From the NCBI GenBank assembly GCA_023394215.1, contig JAEXBH010000016.1, positions 1 to 9,597 of the forward strand: DNA of 9,597 bases, given 5' to 3'. Made by a program: the position numbers and the translations under genes. Shown here piece by piece: positions 1 to 7,587 of the stretch (positions within the stretch are counted from its first letter, which is position 1; every line of letters starts with the position of its first letter). The DNA comes from Bacillota bacterium (lineage in GTDB: Bacteria; Bacillota; Clostridia; Tissierellales; Peptoniphilaceae). The notes below the pieces were generated by a model, which worked only from the letters and a program-made list of their open reading frames with translations, was not told the origin of the DNA and did no database searches.

Positions 1-506
1 TGAGAGAAAATAGAGTTAATGTTAAAAATATGGAATTTGAAGAAAGAGTTGTTGCTATCAACAGAGTTACCAAGGTAGCTAAGGGTGGTAGAACAATGAG
101 ATTTTCAGCTTTAGTAGTAGTTGGGGACAGAAACGGCCATGTTGGTATAGGTACCGGTAAGGCTAATGAAGTGCCTGAAGCTATAAGAAAGGGAGTTGAA
201 GATGCAAAGAAGAATGTTATCAGCATAAAGCTTGTTGAAGGAACTATTCCTCATGAAATTTATGGTGAAAACGGAGCTGGATTAGTATTGTTGAAGCCGG
301 CTTCAGAAGGGGTCGGAGTTATTGCCGGAGGTCCTGTTCGTGCCGTGTGTGAACTTGCAGGTATCAGAAACGTTCGTGCTAAGTCCCTTGGTTCTTCTAA
401 CTCAAGAAGTATAGTTAACGCAACAATTTCTGGATTAAAAGCTCTTAAAACTGTCGAAGAAGTAGCTAAACTTCGTGGTAAAAGTGTTGAAGAAATACTA
501 AACTAG
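1..506 (+). CDS. rpsE: 30S ribosomal protein S5 (start codon cut by window edge)
   Basis: Small-subunit protein S5, which acts in decoding accuracy and lines the mRNA entry path. The glycine-rich N-terminal S5 segment ([13 protein letters not shown]) is followed by [17 protein letters not shown] and the C-terminal half with [13 protein letters not shown] and RAKSLGSSN, all typical of the family. An ATG exists at position 30, but no Shine-Dalgarno sequence precedes it and the frame stays open to the window edge (RENRVNVKN before that Met). Bases 1-2 are TG, so the native start is probably an ATG (or GTG/TTG) whose first base lies just outside the window. That gives 168 residues, against 166-167 in B. 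subtilis and E. coli. The TAG stop is embedded in the Shine-Dalgarno of rpmD, consistent with coupled translation in the spc operon. Confidence 0.96.
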   Translation, partial: RENRVNVKNMEFEERVVAINRVTKVAKGGRTMRFSALVVVGDRNGHVGIGTGKANEVPEAIRKGVEDAKKNVISIKLVEGTIPHEIYGENGAGLVLLKPASEGVGVIAGGPVRAVCELAGIRNVRAKSLGSSNSRSIVNATISGLKALKTVEEVAKLRGKSVEEILN

Positions 507-516
507 GAGGCAGGAA

Positions 517-699
517 ATGGCAAAATTAGAAATTAAATTAGTTAAAAGTACAATTGGAAGACTTGAAAAGCACCAAAGAACTGTAGAAGCTCTTGGTCTT
601 AGAAAGGTTGGACAAGTAGTAGTTAAAGAAGCGAACCCTGCAATAAAGGGTATGGTTAATTCAATTGATTTTATGCTTGAAGTAAAAGAAGTTGAGTAG
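517..699 (+). CDS. rpmD: 50S ribosomal protein L30
   Basis: Small large-subunit protein of 60 residues, the usual length for bacterial L30. The segment [23 protein letters not shown] is the conserved L30 core, and the protein lies in its normal spc-operon place between S5 and L15. The ATG start has an AGGAGG site about seven bases upstream that overlaps the rpsE stop. The C-terminus ([12 protein letters not shown]) is acidic, as in Firmicute L30. Nothing looks unusual. Confidence 0.95.
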   Translation: MAKLEIKLVKSTIGRLEKHQRTVEALGLRKVGQVVVKEANPAIKGMVNSIDFMLEVKEVE

Positions 700-709
700 G
701 AGGTGACGA

Positions 710-1159
710 ATGAAATTACATGATTTAAGACCGGCACCTGGTGGAGCTGTAAAGGACAGAAAGAGACTTGGTCGTGGACATGCGACAGGTCAAGGTAAGA
801 CAGCAGGACGTGGACATAAGGGACAAAACGCCAGATCAGGTGGTGGAGTAAGACCGGGATTTGAAGGTGGTCAAATGCCTTTATTCCAAAGATTGCCAAA
901 GCGTGGTTTTACAAATATATTTAAGAAGATTTATGCTGAAGTTAATTTAGTAGACTTAAACAGATTTGAAGAAGGTACTGAAATTACCCCTGAATTATTG
1001 TTTGAAACAGGTGTGGTTAAGACTTCAAAGGCTAAAGACGGTATCAAGATTCTTGGAAACGGCGAAGTAGAAAAGAAACTTGTGGTAAAGGCTCATAAAT
1101 TTTCTAAGTCTGCTCAAGAGAAAATTAACAATGCAGGGGGAAGGGCTGAGGTGATCTAA
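710..1159 (+). CDS. rplO: 50S ribosomal protein L15
   Basis: Large-subunit assembly protein L15, 149 residues (B. subtilis 146). The N-terminal third is the Gly/Arg-rich rRNA-binding extension, with [19 protein letters not shown] and [26 protein letters not shown] at about residues 21-67, which is diagnostic. The C-terminal globular part ends [21 protein letters not shown] overlaps the rpmD stop and drives the ATG. The last codons carry a GAGGTGATC sequence that serves as ribosome-binding site for secY, which begins one base after the L15 stop, so these two genes are probably translationally coupled. Confidence 0.97.
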   Translation: MKLHDLRPAPGGAVKDRKRLGRGHATGQGKTAGRGHKGQNARSGGGVRPGFEGGQMPLFQRLPKRGFTNIFKKIYAEVNLVDLNRFEEGTEITPELLFETGVVKTSKAKDGIKILGNGEVEKKLVVKAHKFSKSAQEKINNAGGRAEVI

Positions 1160-1160
1160 T

Positions 1161-2438
1161 ATGTTTAGAACATTAAAAAATGCCTGGAGAATAGACGATA
1201 TAAGAAAAAAGATAATCTTTACCTTATTGATGATAGGAGTTTTCAGACTTGGTAATGCTTTGCCCTTACCTTTTGTTAACTCATCAATAGTAAAGGCTAT
1301 ATACAGTGATACTAAGGGAACCATTCTTGAAATGCTTAACCTTATTACCGGGGGCGGGTTGGAAAGCTTGTCGGTGTTTGCCTTGGGTGTAGGACCTTAC
1401 ATTACGGCATCCATAGTAGTGCAGCTTTTGACTTTTGCTATACCTGCCTTGGAAGAACTTTCTAAGGAAGGTGAGGAAGGCAGAAAGAAGATTCAAAGAA
1501 TCACTAAGTATGTAGGATTTGTTTTAGCAGTATTGCAGGCTTATGCTTTTGTTGGAGGAATCTTTAACAGAGCCATAGCCAGCGGTTCAGCCCTACATCA
1601 AGCAGTAGTTATATTGGTGCTTGTTGCAGGTTCAATGTTTGTAGTATGGTTGGGAGATTTGATCAGCTCAAAGGGAGTTGGTAACGGAGTATCCATAATA
1701 ATATTCTTGGGTATCGTTTCAAGATTACCTGATACCGTAATAAAATGGATAACATGGATTTCAGCCGGTACACAAGCTTGGTGGAAGTTCTTAATTATGA
1801 TACTTATAACATTGTTTACTATAGTATTCGTAGTTATAATTTCAGATGGGGAGAGAAAAGTCCCTGTACAATATGCTAAAAGAGTAGTAGGAAGAAAGAT
1901 GTACGGTGGACAATCTACCAATATTCCTATAAAGGTTAATATGGCGGGAGTTCTTCCTGTAATCTTTGCTTCATCATTACTTGCGCTACCTCAAACACTT
2001 GGTCTATTATTTGGTGGCGGATTCCAAAAATTCGTTACTTCATATTTTAGTCCATCAGGAACCGGGGGCAGTATCTTGTATATGGTAATTCAAGTATTGT
2101 TGATTGTTTTATTTGCATACTTCTACAATTCAATTCAATTTAATCCTGTTGAGTATTCAAAAAATCTTCAACAATATGGAGGTTTTGTTCCGGGAATAAG
2201 ACCGGGTAGACCTACAAGCGATTATTTGAGAAAAATTGTAAACAGAATAACTATGATTGGAGCTATGGGTCTTGCAGTTTTAGCCATCATTCCGTCAATA
2301 GTGTCTGCGGTATTGGGAGTACACCTTACTCTTGGTGGAACTTCAGTTATAATAGCAGTTGGTGTAATAATTGAAACTATTAAACAAATCGAAGCTATGA
2401 TGCAAATGAGACATTATAAAGGTTTCTTAAATAAATAA
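1161..2438 (+). CDS. secY: Preprotein translocase channel subunit SecY
   Basis: The membrane pore of the general secretion (Sec) machinery. It works with SecE and SecG and the ATPase SecA to export signal-peptide proteins and insert membrane proteins. At 425 residues it has normal length. It starts with the amphipathic MFRTLKNAWRIDDIRKKI helix, and about ten hydrophobic segments follow. Conserved parts include GGGLESLSVFALGVGPYITASIV (about 64-86), a cytoplasmic loop with ERKVPVQYAKR (about 231-241) for ribosome/SecA contact, and the last large loop with FNPVEYSKNLQQYGGFVPGIRPG (about 327-349). The end, MMQMRHYKGFL, is typical of Gram-positive SecY. The secreted protein and lipoprotein at the right end of the window would be substrates of this pathway. 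Confidence 0.98.
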   Translation: MFRTLKNAWRIDDIRKKIIFTLLMIGVFRLGNALPLPFVNSSIVKAIYSDTKGTILEMLNLITGGGLESLSVFALGVGPYITASIVVQLLTFAIPALEELSKEGEEGRKKIQRITKYVGFVLAVLQAYAFVGGIFNRAIASGSALHQAVVILVLVAGSMFVVWLGDLISSKGVGNGVSIIIFLGIVSRLPDTVIKWITWISAGTQAWWKFLIMILITLFTIVFVVIISDGERKVPVQYAKRVVGRKMYGGQSTNIPIKVNMAGVLPVIFASSLLALPQTLGLLFGGGFQKFVTSYFSPSGTGGSILYMVIQVLLIVLFAYFYNSIQFNPVEYSKNLQQYGGFVPGIRPGRPTSDYLRKIVNRITMIGAMGLAVLAIIPSIVSAVLGVHLTLGGTSVIIAVGVIIETIKQIEAMMQMRHYKGFLNK

Positions 2439-2450
2439 AGGGGATCGAAA

Positions 2451-3092
2451 ATGATACTTATATTATTAGGACCACCTGGGGTCGGTAAGGGTACACAAGC
2501 AAAAAAATTAGAAGAAAAATTTGATTTAGTACATGTATCCACAGGCGATATTTTTAGAAATAATATTAAAAACGAAACGGATTTAGGTAAAGAAGTTAAA
2601 GAAATTATATCTAAGGGAAAGTTGGTTCCTGATGAACTGACTAACAGAATCGTATTTGAAAGATTGTCTAAAGAAGATTGCAAACATGGATTCCTTTTAG
2701 ATGGTTATCCAAGAAGTTTGGGTCAAGCCGGAGCCTTCGATGAGTGGCTTAAGGAAAAGGGTCTTGAAATCACCAAAGTTATTGAACTTAAGGTTGAAGA
2801 TGAAGAAATTATTTCAAGGATTTCAGGAAGAAGGGTTTGTCCGAACTGTGGAAGTTCTTATCATATGACTGTACAGCCTCCTAAGGTTGACGGCATATGT
2901 GATAAGTGTGGAACCGATGTTGTTCAAAGGCCTGATGATAATGAAGAAACTGTTAAAAAGAGAATAGAAATATATAAAGAGCAAACTTCTCCTGTTAAGG
3001 ATTATTATGCTAAACAGGGAAGGCATCAAGAATTTAAGGGAACAGGGTCTATAGACCAAGTTTTTGAAGATATTGTTAGCTCTTTGAAGTGA
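2451..3092 (+). CDS. adk: Adenylate kinase, zinc-LID type
   Basis: Cytoplasmic enzyme interconverting ATP + AMP and 2 ADP, which balances the adenylate pool. The P-loop is GPPGVGKGTQ (residues 7-16), the AMP-binding region contains VSTGDIFR (29-36), and DGYPR (84-88) is the conserved signature. Residues about 125-163 form the long LID, with Cys130, Cys133, Cys150 and Cys153 (CPNC and CDKC) as a structural zinc site common in Gram-positive enzymes. Its 213 residues match the long-form family (about 212-217). A weak GGGGATC ribosome-binding site lies 12 bases after secY, and secY-adk is the standard spc order. In many relatives map follows; here it does not. Confidence 0.97.
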   Translation: MILILLGPPGVGKGTQAKKLEEKFDLVHVSTGDIFRNNIKNETDLGKEVKEIISKGKLVPDELTNRIVFERLSKEDCKHGFLLDGYPRSLGQAGAFDEWLKEKGLEITKVIELKVEDEEIISRISGRRVCPNCGSSYHMTVQPPKVDGICDKCGTDVVQRPDDNEETVKKRIEIYKEQTSPVKDYYAKQGRHQEFKGTGSIDQVFEDIVSSLK

Positions 3093-3099
3093 AAATCAT

Positions 3100-3381
3100 A
3101 TGAGATTTAATGAAGATAAAAAATGTAATTTGGTTGTAGGTCAAATTGCTGCTTCTAAGGCAGGACGTGACAAGGGAGAAGTTTTCATAGTATATGAAAT
3201 TGTAGATGACGAATATGTTCTTGTTGTCGACGGTAAAGTTAGAAAGATTGATAAACCAAAGAAGAAAAAGATAAAGCATTTACAAAAACATAATCATGTT
3301 ATTGAGGATTTTGAAAGTATGAAAGAAAGATATGATTTCAATGATGCTTTCGTAAGAAAACTTATATTAGATAAACATTAA
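3100..3381 (+). CDS. KOW-domain RNA-binding protein (L14e/L6e/L27e-like)
   Basis: Small basic protein of 93 residues that resembles the KOW-domain proteins found between map/adk and infA in Clostridia and relatives (COG2163-like). The N-terminal part, [51 protein letters not shown], has the KOW pattern: a small beta-barrel with GxxxxxxAGRDKG, a hydrophobic strand, and a lysine-rich patch suited to RNA. The C-terminal 35 residues (about 62-93) are charged and probably helical. It starts seven bases after adk, and only a weak AAGTGA sequence could act as ribosome-binding site, so translation is probably coupled to adk or weak. The position in the operon suggests a ribosome-associated role. The precise function cannot be read from the sequence. 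Confidence 0.9.
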   Translation: MRFNEDKKCNLVVGQIAASKAGRDKGEVFIVYEIVDDEYVLVVDGKVRKIDKPKKKKIKHLQKHNHVIEDFESMKERYDFNDAFVRKLILDKH

Positions 3382-3398
3382 TAGGAGGAAACTTATCT

Positions 3399-3617
3399 AT
3401 GTCAAATAAAGACGTTATAGAATTTGAGGGTGTAGTTAAAGAAGCTAAACCTAACACAATCTTTATCGTACAATTAGAAAATGGCCACGAAATTACAGCA
3501 CATATATCAGGAAAACTCAGAATGAACTACATTAGAATTCTTCCAGGAGACAAGGTAACCGTTGAGTTATCACCTTACGATTTGACAAAGGGAAGAATCA
3601 CTTGGAGAAAGAAATAG
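3399..3617 (+). CDS. infA: Translation initiation factor IF-1
   Basis: Binds the 30S A site during initiation with IF-2 and IF-3. It has 72 residues, the standard length, and is an S1/OB-fold protein. The segments [46 protein letters not shown] are nearly invariant in bacteria. An ATAGGAGG site lies about ten bases before the ATG. The order infA-rpmJ-rpsM-rpsK is the usual Firmicute arrangement. The start is clear, since [11 protein letters not shown] matches the family N-terminus. Confidence 0.98.
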   Translation: MSNKDVIEFEGVVKEAKPNTIFIVQLENGHEITAHISGKLRMNYIRILPGDKVTVELSPYDLTKGRITWRKK

Positions 3618-3628
3618 GAGGACTTTTA

Positions 3629-3742
3629 ATGAAAGTTAGACCATCAGTAAAGAAAATGTGCGAAAAGTGCAAAGTTATCAAGAGAAAAGGTAGAGTTATG
3701 GTAATTTGCGAAAATCCAAAGCACAAACAAAAACAAGGTTAA
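3629..3742 (+). CDS. rpmJ: 50S ribosomal protein L36 (zinc-binding form)
   Basis: A 37-codon gene between infA and rpsM. It begins [20 protein letters not shown] and ends NPKHKQKQG. Cys11, Cys14, Cys27 and His32 form the C-x2-C...C-x4-H zinc ribbon of the Cys-containing L36 type. Length and position are exactly as expected. The Shine-Dalgarno AGGAGG overlaps the infA TAG stop, with the ATG 11 bases after that stop. The gene is very short but the assignment is certain. Confidence 0.97.
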   Translation: MKVRPSVKKMCEKCKVIKRKGRVMVICENPKHKQKQG

Positions 3743-3761
3743 CACGAGGGGGTGTAGGAAT

Positions 3762-4106
3762 TTGGCAAGAATATCAGGAGTAGACTTACCAAGAGAAAAA
3801 AGAGTCGAAATCGGACTTACTTATATATTTGGAATTGGTAGAGCAAGATCAAACGAAATTTTAGCTAACGCTAAGGTAAATCCTGACACAAGAGTTAAGG
3901 ATCTTACTGAAGACGAATTGTCAGCAATTCGTGAAGAAGTTGGAAAATATCATTTAGAAGGTGATTTGAGAAGAGATATCAGCTTAAATATCAAAAGACT
4001 TCGTGAAATAAACTCATACAGGGGAAGAAGACATAGAATGAATTTACCTGTAAGAGGACAAAATACAAAGAATAACGCAAGAACCAGAAAAGGTAAGAAG
4101 AAATAA
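3762..4106 (+). CDS. rpsM: 30S ribosomal protein S13 (TTG start, short C-terminal tail)
   Basis: Small-subunit head protein that contacts tRNA and the 50S subunit across bridge B1. Start is TTG: a strong GAGGGGGTG lies seven bases upstream and [25 protein letters not shown] is the conserved N-terminus. The helix-two-turn-helix region and [23 protein letters not shown] follow, then [17 protein letters not shown]. The protein ends KGKKK after 114 residues. B. subtilis S13 has 121, with a PRRTVANKKK-like tail, so roughly seven to eight residues of the basic tail that reaches the tRNA sites are missing. The stop and the following rpsK ribosome-binding site are clean, so I read this as a lineage variant and not damage. 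Confidence 0.96.
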   Translation: MARISGVDLPREKRVEIGLTYIFGIGRARSNEILANAKVNPDTRVKDLTEDELSAIREEVGKYHLEGDLRRDISLNIKRLREINSYRGRRHRMNLPVRGQNTKNNARTRKGKKK

Positions 4107-4121
4107 AGGGGGGAAGAGTAA

Positions 4122-4538
4122 TTGGCAACTAAAAAGCAAGCTGGACGTGGTGCTAAAGGCGGCGCTCGTCTAAAGAGAAGACAAAGAAAAAGTATCGAAC
4201 AAGGTCAAGCTCATATAGTTTCTACATTTAATAATACAATGGTTACACTTACTGACCTTAACGGTAATGCTATTTCTTGGGCATCTGCCGGCCAATTGGG
4301 CTTCAAGGGTTCAAGAAAATCCACTCCTTTTGCTGCACAACAAGCAGCTGAAGAAGCAGCTAAAAAGGCTATTGAACACGGACTAAAGACTGTTGAAGTT
4401 TATGTAAAGGGACCAGGTTCAGGAAGAGAAGCAGCTATAAGAAGTTTACAAGCTACAGGATTGGAAATTAACATGATTAAGGACGTTACTCCTATCCCTC
4501 ACAACGGTTGTAGACCACCTAAGAGAAGAAGAGTATAA
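4122..4538 (+). CDS. rpsK: 30S ribosomal protein S11 (TTG start)
   Basis: Platform protein of the 30S subunit, next to the mRNA exit and Shine-Dalgarno helix. It has 138 residues, slightly longer than the usual 128-131 because of a Gly/Arg/Lys-rich N-terminus ([20 protein letters not shown]). The core [28 protein letters not shown] and the end [17 protein letters not shown] are diagnostic. The start is TTG followed by GCA (Met-Ala), with AAGGGGGGAAG overlapping the rpsM stop; no ATG fits the conserved N-terminus. It follows rpsM by 15 bases. Confidence 0.97.
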   Translation: MATKKQAGRGAKGGARLKRRQRKSIEQGQAHIVSTFNNTMVTLTDLNGNAISWASAGQLGFKGSRKSTPFAAQQAAEEAAKKAIEHGLKTVEVYVKGPGSGREAAIRSLQATGLEINMIKDVTPIPHNGCRPPKRRRV

Positions 4539-4550
4539 TAGGAGGAAATT

Positions 4551-5138
4551 ATGGCTAGTTATAAAGGACCGGTACTTAAGAGAGCCAGAGCTTTAGGTAT
4601 AGAACCTCAAGTTTTAGGTATTAATAAAAAATCAAACAAGAAGCCAGGAAATGGCAATAAGAAGCTTAGTGAATACGGTATTCAATTAAGAGAAAAGCAA
4701 AAAGCAAAATTCATATATGGGGTTCGTGAAAGACAATTTAGAACTTTATTTGAAAAAGCTGAAAAAATGAACGGTATCACAGGTGAAAACTTGTTGGAAC
4801 TTCTTGAATTAAGATTTGATAATGTAGTTTACAGAATGGGATTTGCAAAGACAAGAGATGAAGCTAAGCAATTAATTTCACACGGTCATTTCCTAATCAA
4901 CGGAAAGAAAGTTGATATCCCTTCATTAACATGTCAAGTAGGAGATGTTATATCTGTAAGAGAAAAATCAAGAAATAAAGGAAACTTTAAAGCAACTGAA
5001 GATAAGGCATGGAATCAAGCTAAATGGGTAACTATCGATGTTGAAAAGCTTGAAGGTAAGATAGCTGCTAAGCCTGAAAGATCAGATATAGACTTTGAAA
5101 TTACAGAACAACTAATCGTCGAATTGTATTCAAGATAA
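4551..5138 (+). CDS. rpsD: 30S ribosomal protein S4 (zinc-less form)
   Basis: Primary 16S rRNA-binding protein that nucleates 30S assembly and affects accuracy. It has 195 residues, close to B. subtilis (200). The N-terminal S4 domain (about 1-90) lacks the Cys cluster of the zinc form; GIQLREKQKAKFIYGVRERQFR is conserved. The S4 RNA-binding fold (about 85-145) contains LELRFDNVVYRMGFAKTRDEAKQLISHGHFLINGKKVDIPS. The end VELYSR is typical. In B. subtilis rpsD stands alone elsewhere, while here it sits inside the alpha operon between rpsK and rpoA, the arrangement also known from Clostridia and enterobacteria. AGGAGG precedes the ATG. Confidence 0.97.
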   Translation: MASYKGPVLKRARALGIEPQVLGINKKSNKKPGNGNKKLSEYGIQLREKQKAKFIYGVRERQFRTLFEKAEKMNGITGENLLELLELRFDNVVYRMGFAKTRDEAKQLISHGHFLINGKKVDIPSLTCQVGDVISVREKSRNKGNFKATEDKAWNQAKWVTIDVEKLEGKIAAKPERSDIDFEITEQLIVELYSR

Positions 5139-5163
5139 TAGCGTAAACACAGGAGGCGAATCC

Positions 5164-6126
5164 GTGATAGACAAGCTAAACACAAAGATAGAGATATTAG
5201 AAATAGATGAAAAAAATAATTTGGGAAGATTTGTAATCTCTCCTCTTGAAAGAGGATATGGTACAACTCTTGGTAATAGTATGAGAAGAGTACTATTATC
5301 ATCCCTTCCCGGAGCTGCTGTATCAAACATCAAGTTTGATACAGGAGTTTTACACGAATTTACAACAGTAAAAGGTGTAATTGAAGATGTTCCGGAAATT
5401 ATTTTGAATATTAAAGGTATAGCTATCAAAAAGTACGTTCAAGATTCTGAGCCTATAAAGTTGAGACTTGATGTAGATGGACCAAAGATAGTTACAGCTG
5501 GTGATATTTCATCTGATATGAACTTAGAAATAATAAATAAAGATCATTATATAGCAACTGTAAATGACGAAGGTTCCATTCATATGGAACTTACCGTAAT
5601 CGAAGGTAGGGGATATGCTGTTGCAGATCAAAATAAGACTGAAGAAGAAGTAATCGGTCTTATAGCAATAGATTCATCTTTTACACCGGTTAAGAAGGTA
5701 AACTTTGTCGTAGACAAAACAAGAGTAGGACAAATCATAGATTATGATAAGCTTACACTTGAAGTCGTTACAAATGGTACTATCACACCACAGGAAGCAG
5801 TATCTGAAGGGGCGCAAATTCTAATTAATTATTTGAATTTCTTTACAGAACTACCTGAACTTGAAGAGGAAGAGCCTATTGTTGAAGTAGGTGAAGAAGA
5901 CAGCAACGAAGAATTACTTAATATGACAGTTGAAGAGTTGGATTTAAGTCTAAGAAGCTTTAACTGTTTAAAGAGAGCCGGTATAAATACTGTAAGAGAT
6001 ATTTTGGAAGTAGAAGCCGGAGATCTATCAAAGATTAAAAATTTCGGTAGAAAGTCTTATGAAGAAGTAGAAGCCAAGATTCAAGAGTTGGGTTTAGATT
6101 TGAAAAGAAGCGAAGAAGATGAGTAA
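5164..6126 (+). CDS. rpoA: DNA-directed RNA polymerase subunit alpha (GTG start)
   Basis: Assembles RNA polymerase as a dimer and contacts promoter UP elements and activators. It has 320 residues. The N-terminal assembly domain (about 1-230) includes [32 protein letters not shown] (21-52) and [12 protein letters not shown] (219-230). An acidic linker (231-256) joins the C-terminal domain, which has [20 protein letters not shown] (263-282) and [13 protein letters not shown] (290-302). Arg264, Asn267 and Lys270 occupy the DNA-contact positions equivalent to E. coli R265, N268 and K271. The start is GTG, with AGGAGG seven bases upstream; no in-frame ATG agrees with family length. It lies 25 bases after rpsD. 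Confidence 0.98.
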   Translation: MIDKLNTKIEILEIDEKNNLGRFVISPLERGYGTTLGNSMRRVLLSSLPGAAVSNIKFDTGVLHEFTTVKGVIEDVPEIILNIKGIAIKKYVQDSEPIKLRLDVDGPKIVTAGDISSDMNLEIINKDHYIATVNDEGSIHMELTVIEGRGYAVADQNKTEEEVIGLIAIDSSFTPVKKVNFVVDKTRVGQIIDYDKLTLEVVTNGTITPQEAVSEGAQILINYLNFFTELPELEEEEPIVEVGEEDSNEELLNMTVEELDLSLRSFNCLKRAGINTVRDILEVEAGDLSKIKNFGRKSYEEVEAKIQELGLDLKRSEEDE

Positions 6127-6140
6127 AGGAGGAAAATAGT

Positions 6141-6482
6141 TTGGCAACATTAAGAAAGTTAGGTAGAAGAACCGATCACCGTAATGCAATGTTGAGAAAC
6201 CTTGTTCAATCTTTATTTGAAAATGGAAGCATCAAGACTTCAGTTACAAGGGCTAAAGAAGCTCAAAGAATGGCTGAAAAGATGGTAACATTAGCAAAAA
6301 AAGGTGATTTACATTCAAGACGTCAAGCATTGGCATATATTTATAAGGATGAAGTAGTTAAAAAGTTATTTGATGAAGTTCCGGGAAAATATGCTGAAAG
6401 AAATGGCGGTTATACAAGAGTATTAAAGCTTGGTCCTCGTAGAGGCGACGGCACAGAAATGGCAATACTTGAATTAGTATAA
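6141..6482 (+). CDS. rplQ: 50S ribosomal protein L17 (TTG start)
   Basis: Large-subunit protein L17, 113 residues, in the size range of the short bacterial form (E. coli 127, B. subtilis 120). Recognised by [49 protein letters not shown] and the end [25 protein letters not shown]. The start is TTG followed by GCA, with AAAGGAGG overlapping the rpoA stop. It is the last gene of the operon; an intrinsic terminator starts seven bases after the stop. Confidence 0.97.
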   Translation: MATLRKLGRRTDHRNAMLRNLVQSLFENGSIKTSVTRAKEAQRMAEKMVTLAKKGDLHSRRQALAYIYKDEVVKKLFDEVPGKYAERNGGYTRVLKLGPRRGDGTEMAILELV

Positions 6483-6488
6483 TGTTAG

Positions 6489-6532
6489 AGGCAGAGTATT
6501 AGATAAGTAGTTCTAATACCCTGTCTTTTTTT
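6489..6532 (+). terminator. Intrinsic terminator of the spc-alpha operon
   Basis: A 15-base arm AGGCAGAGTATTAGA (6489-6503) pairs with TCTAATACCCTGTCT (6512-6526) across an eight-base loop. There is one A-C mismatch and one G-T pair. The run of seven T at 6526-6532 follows directly. It begins seven bases after the rplQ stop and ends the ribosomal operon. It also marks the border between conserved and accessory DNA. Confidence 0.95.
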
Positions 6533-6557
6533 GTATTTGAAGAGTTAAATGGAAGCG

Positions 6558-6587
6558 TTGACAAATATGATATATCTTGAGTATTAT
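6558..6587 (+). promoter_or_regulatory. Sigma-A-type promoter of the broken FtsX-like gene
   Basis: A perfect -35 TTGACA (6558-6563) is followed after 18 bases by TATTAT (6582-6587). The start of the next gene (ATG 6631) is about 40 bases downstream. This is a good match to a vegetative promoter and would serve only the degraded gene now present. Confidence 0.7.
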
Positions 6588-6598
6588 CTTAATAAGAT
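6586..6598 (+). promoter_or_regulatory. Palindrome overlapping the -10 (possible operator)
   Basis: ATCTTA-A-TAAGAT is a perfect inverted repeat with six-base arms around one base. It begins at the last two bases of the TATTAT -10 and covers the expected transcription start. Such a position would suit repression by a dimeric regulator. In AT-rich DNA a short palindrome can arise by chance, and no regulator gene is visible in the window. Confidence 0.35.
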
Positions 6599-6630
6599 GG
6601 TAGTGTGTATAGTCTAAATTGAGGTATTTT

Positions 6631-7485
6631 ATGGAAAAGAAAGCATCTTTATTTAATCTTTTATACAAATTATCTATTTGCATTTGTAGTTTTATTTTAA
6701 TGTTTTATTTTTTTTAATCTATAAATATGATTCAACTTTTAAATAATCCTAATTTTTATCCCGATTTTTTGAAAAATGACAAAGAGTCTGTTTTAATTCG
6801 TTTTTCGAGCGTGAAAGATATTAATATAGTAAAAGAAAAATTGATAGATCTTTCAGAAAAATATGATTTAAATATTATCTATCATGACTATGAAAGTGAT
6901 AATATAGAATATTATTTATATTTTACATCTCAAGAGGAACTTGATAAGCTTCCTATAATTCCTAAAATTTCTACAGATGAATTTAATAATATTGATTACA
7001 AGCTTAATGGTTTAGACAGGGTCAATAAACATTTTTTAAATATACTCCCATCAAAAGAATATTATATTCAGTATCAATCTTTTAAAAACTATAGAGGAAG
7101 ATATTTAATCGGTGATTTTTTTGTGTATTCTACGGCTGCTTTTCCGTCTGCTTTTATTTATGAACTTGAGTCTTTAGAGGAAGTGAAATTTAAAACTGAT
7201 TATATTTCTTCACATAATAAACCAACATATCCTTCTATCTTTTTGAAATTCTGCATTTCTGTTTTTTTCACATTCAAAAATTTCTATAATATATTAATAT
7301 TTGCCCTTATATTTCTTTTAATAAGTGTAAACATTTTTAATAAGAAAAGAAAATTTATTATACTAAAACTCCATGGATATACAGATAATCAGCTGGTATT
7401 TTATATATTTAAAGATATTATTAAATATAAGATACCGGCGGATATTTTAGTTTTTCTTCCATCTGTAAATTGTTTGCTCGACTAA
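6631..7485 (+). pseudogene. FtsX-like (bacteriocin-associated type) membrane protein, nonsense-mutated and 3'-truncated
   Basis: The gene starts at ATG 6631, with GAGG (6621-6624) six bases upstream. It encodes a hydrophobic N-terminal segment (LFNLLYKLSICICSFILMFYFF) and then hits TAA at codon 29 (6715-6717). The same frame resumes immediately; an ATG at 6727 opens 252 more codons. That part has a roughly 170-residue extracytoplasmic-looking domain, a transmembrane helix (NILIFALIFLLISVNIF) and the basic turn NKKRKFIILKLHGYTDNQ. This TM followed by K-x-x-ILKLHGY resembles FtsX/MacB-like permeases, including the large membrane proteins (often called DUF1430) found beside ABC ATPases in lactococcin-972-type bacteriocin loci. 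Such proteins have about 600-700 residues with further TM helices. Here the reading ends at 7485, inside or next to an IS remnant (junction about 7430-7461), so at least half is lost. The family call is moderate; the broken state is clear. Confidence 0.75.
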
Positions 7486-7587
7486 GCCATATTCATCTGC
7501 GAGCTGTGCAACAGGTTTTCCTGCCATATACAAATTGACGATCTGTCATTTGAATTCTTCGGTATATCTTTTATCCTTGTGGGTCAT
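7447..7587 (-). pseudogene. IS3-family transposase OrfA, N-terminal fragment with in-frame TGA
   Basis: From ATG at 7587 the minus strand encodes MTHKDKRYTEEFK, then TGA (7548-7546), then QIVNLYMAGKPVAQLADEYG and LVEQTIYRWKKN, ending at TAA 7449-7447. Y-T-E-E-F-K-x-x-IV-x-LY-x-x-GKPVA-x-LA-x-EYGL-x-x-x-TIYRW is the helix-turn-helix start of OrfA proteins of IS3-family elements. OrfA normally continues for about 50 more residues, and orfB should follow by programmed frameshift. Neither is present, so this copy cannot transpose. The stop at codon 14 is probably a point change from a Gln or Lys codon. Confidence 0.85.

Noticed and set aside
498..899. 133-codon open frame on the minus strand
   Set aside because: It lies antisense to rpmD and rplO, has no ribosome-binding site and no family resemblance; the sense genes are certain.
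1025..1921. Three minus-strand open frames (1025-1324, 1284-1496, 1598-1921)
   Set aside because: All are antisense to rplO/secY. Low-complexity hydrophobic or Thr/Ile-rich translations are typical of shadows of a membrane protein gene.
2414..3279. Minus-strand open frames across adk and the KOW gene
   Set aside because: Shadows of well-supported sense genes, with no start signals.
5015..5429. Two overlapping minus-strand frames across the rpsD-rpoA junction
   Set aside because: Antisense to conserved coding sequence; no independent evidence.
6727..7485. Treating the 252-codon frame as an intact gene
   Set aside because: The same frame continues upstream past one TAA to an ATG with a proper ribosome-binding site and a membrane anchor, and the 3' end runs into IS sequence; it is a fragment.
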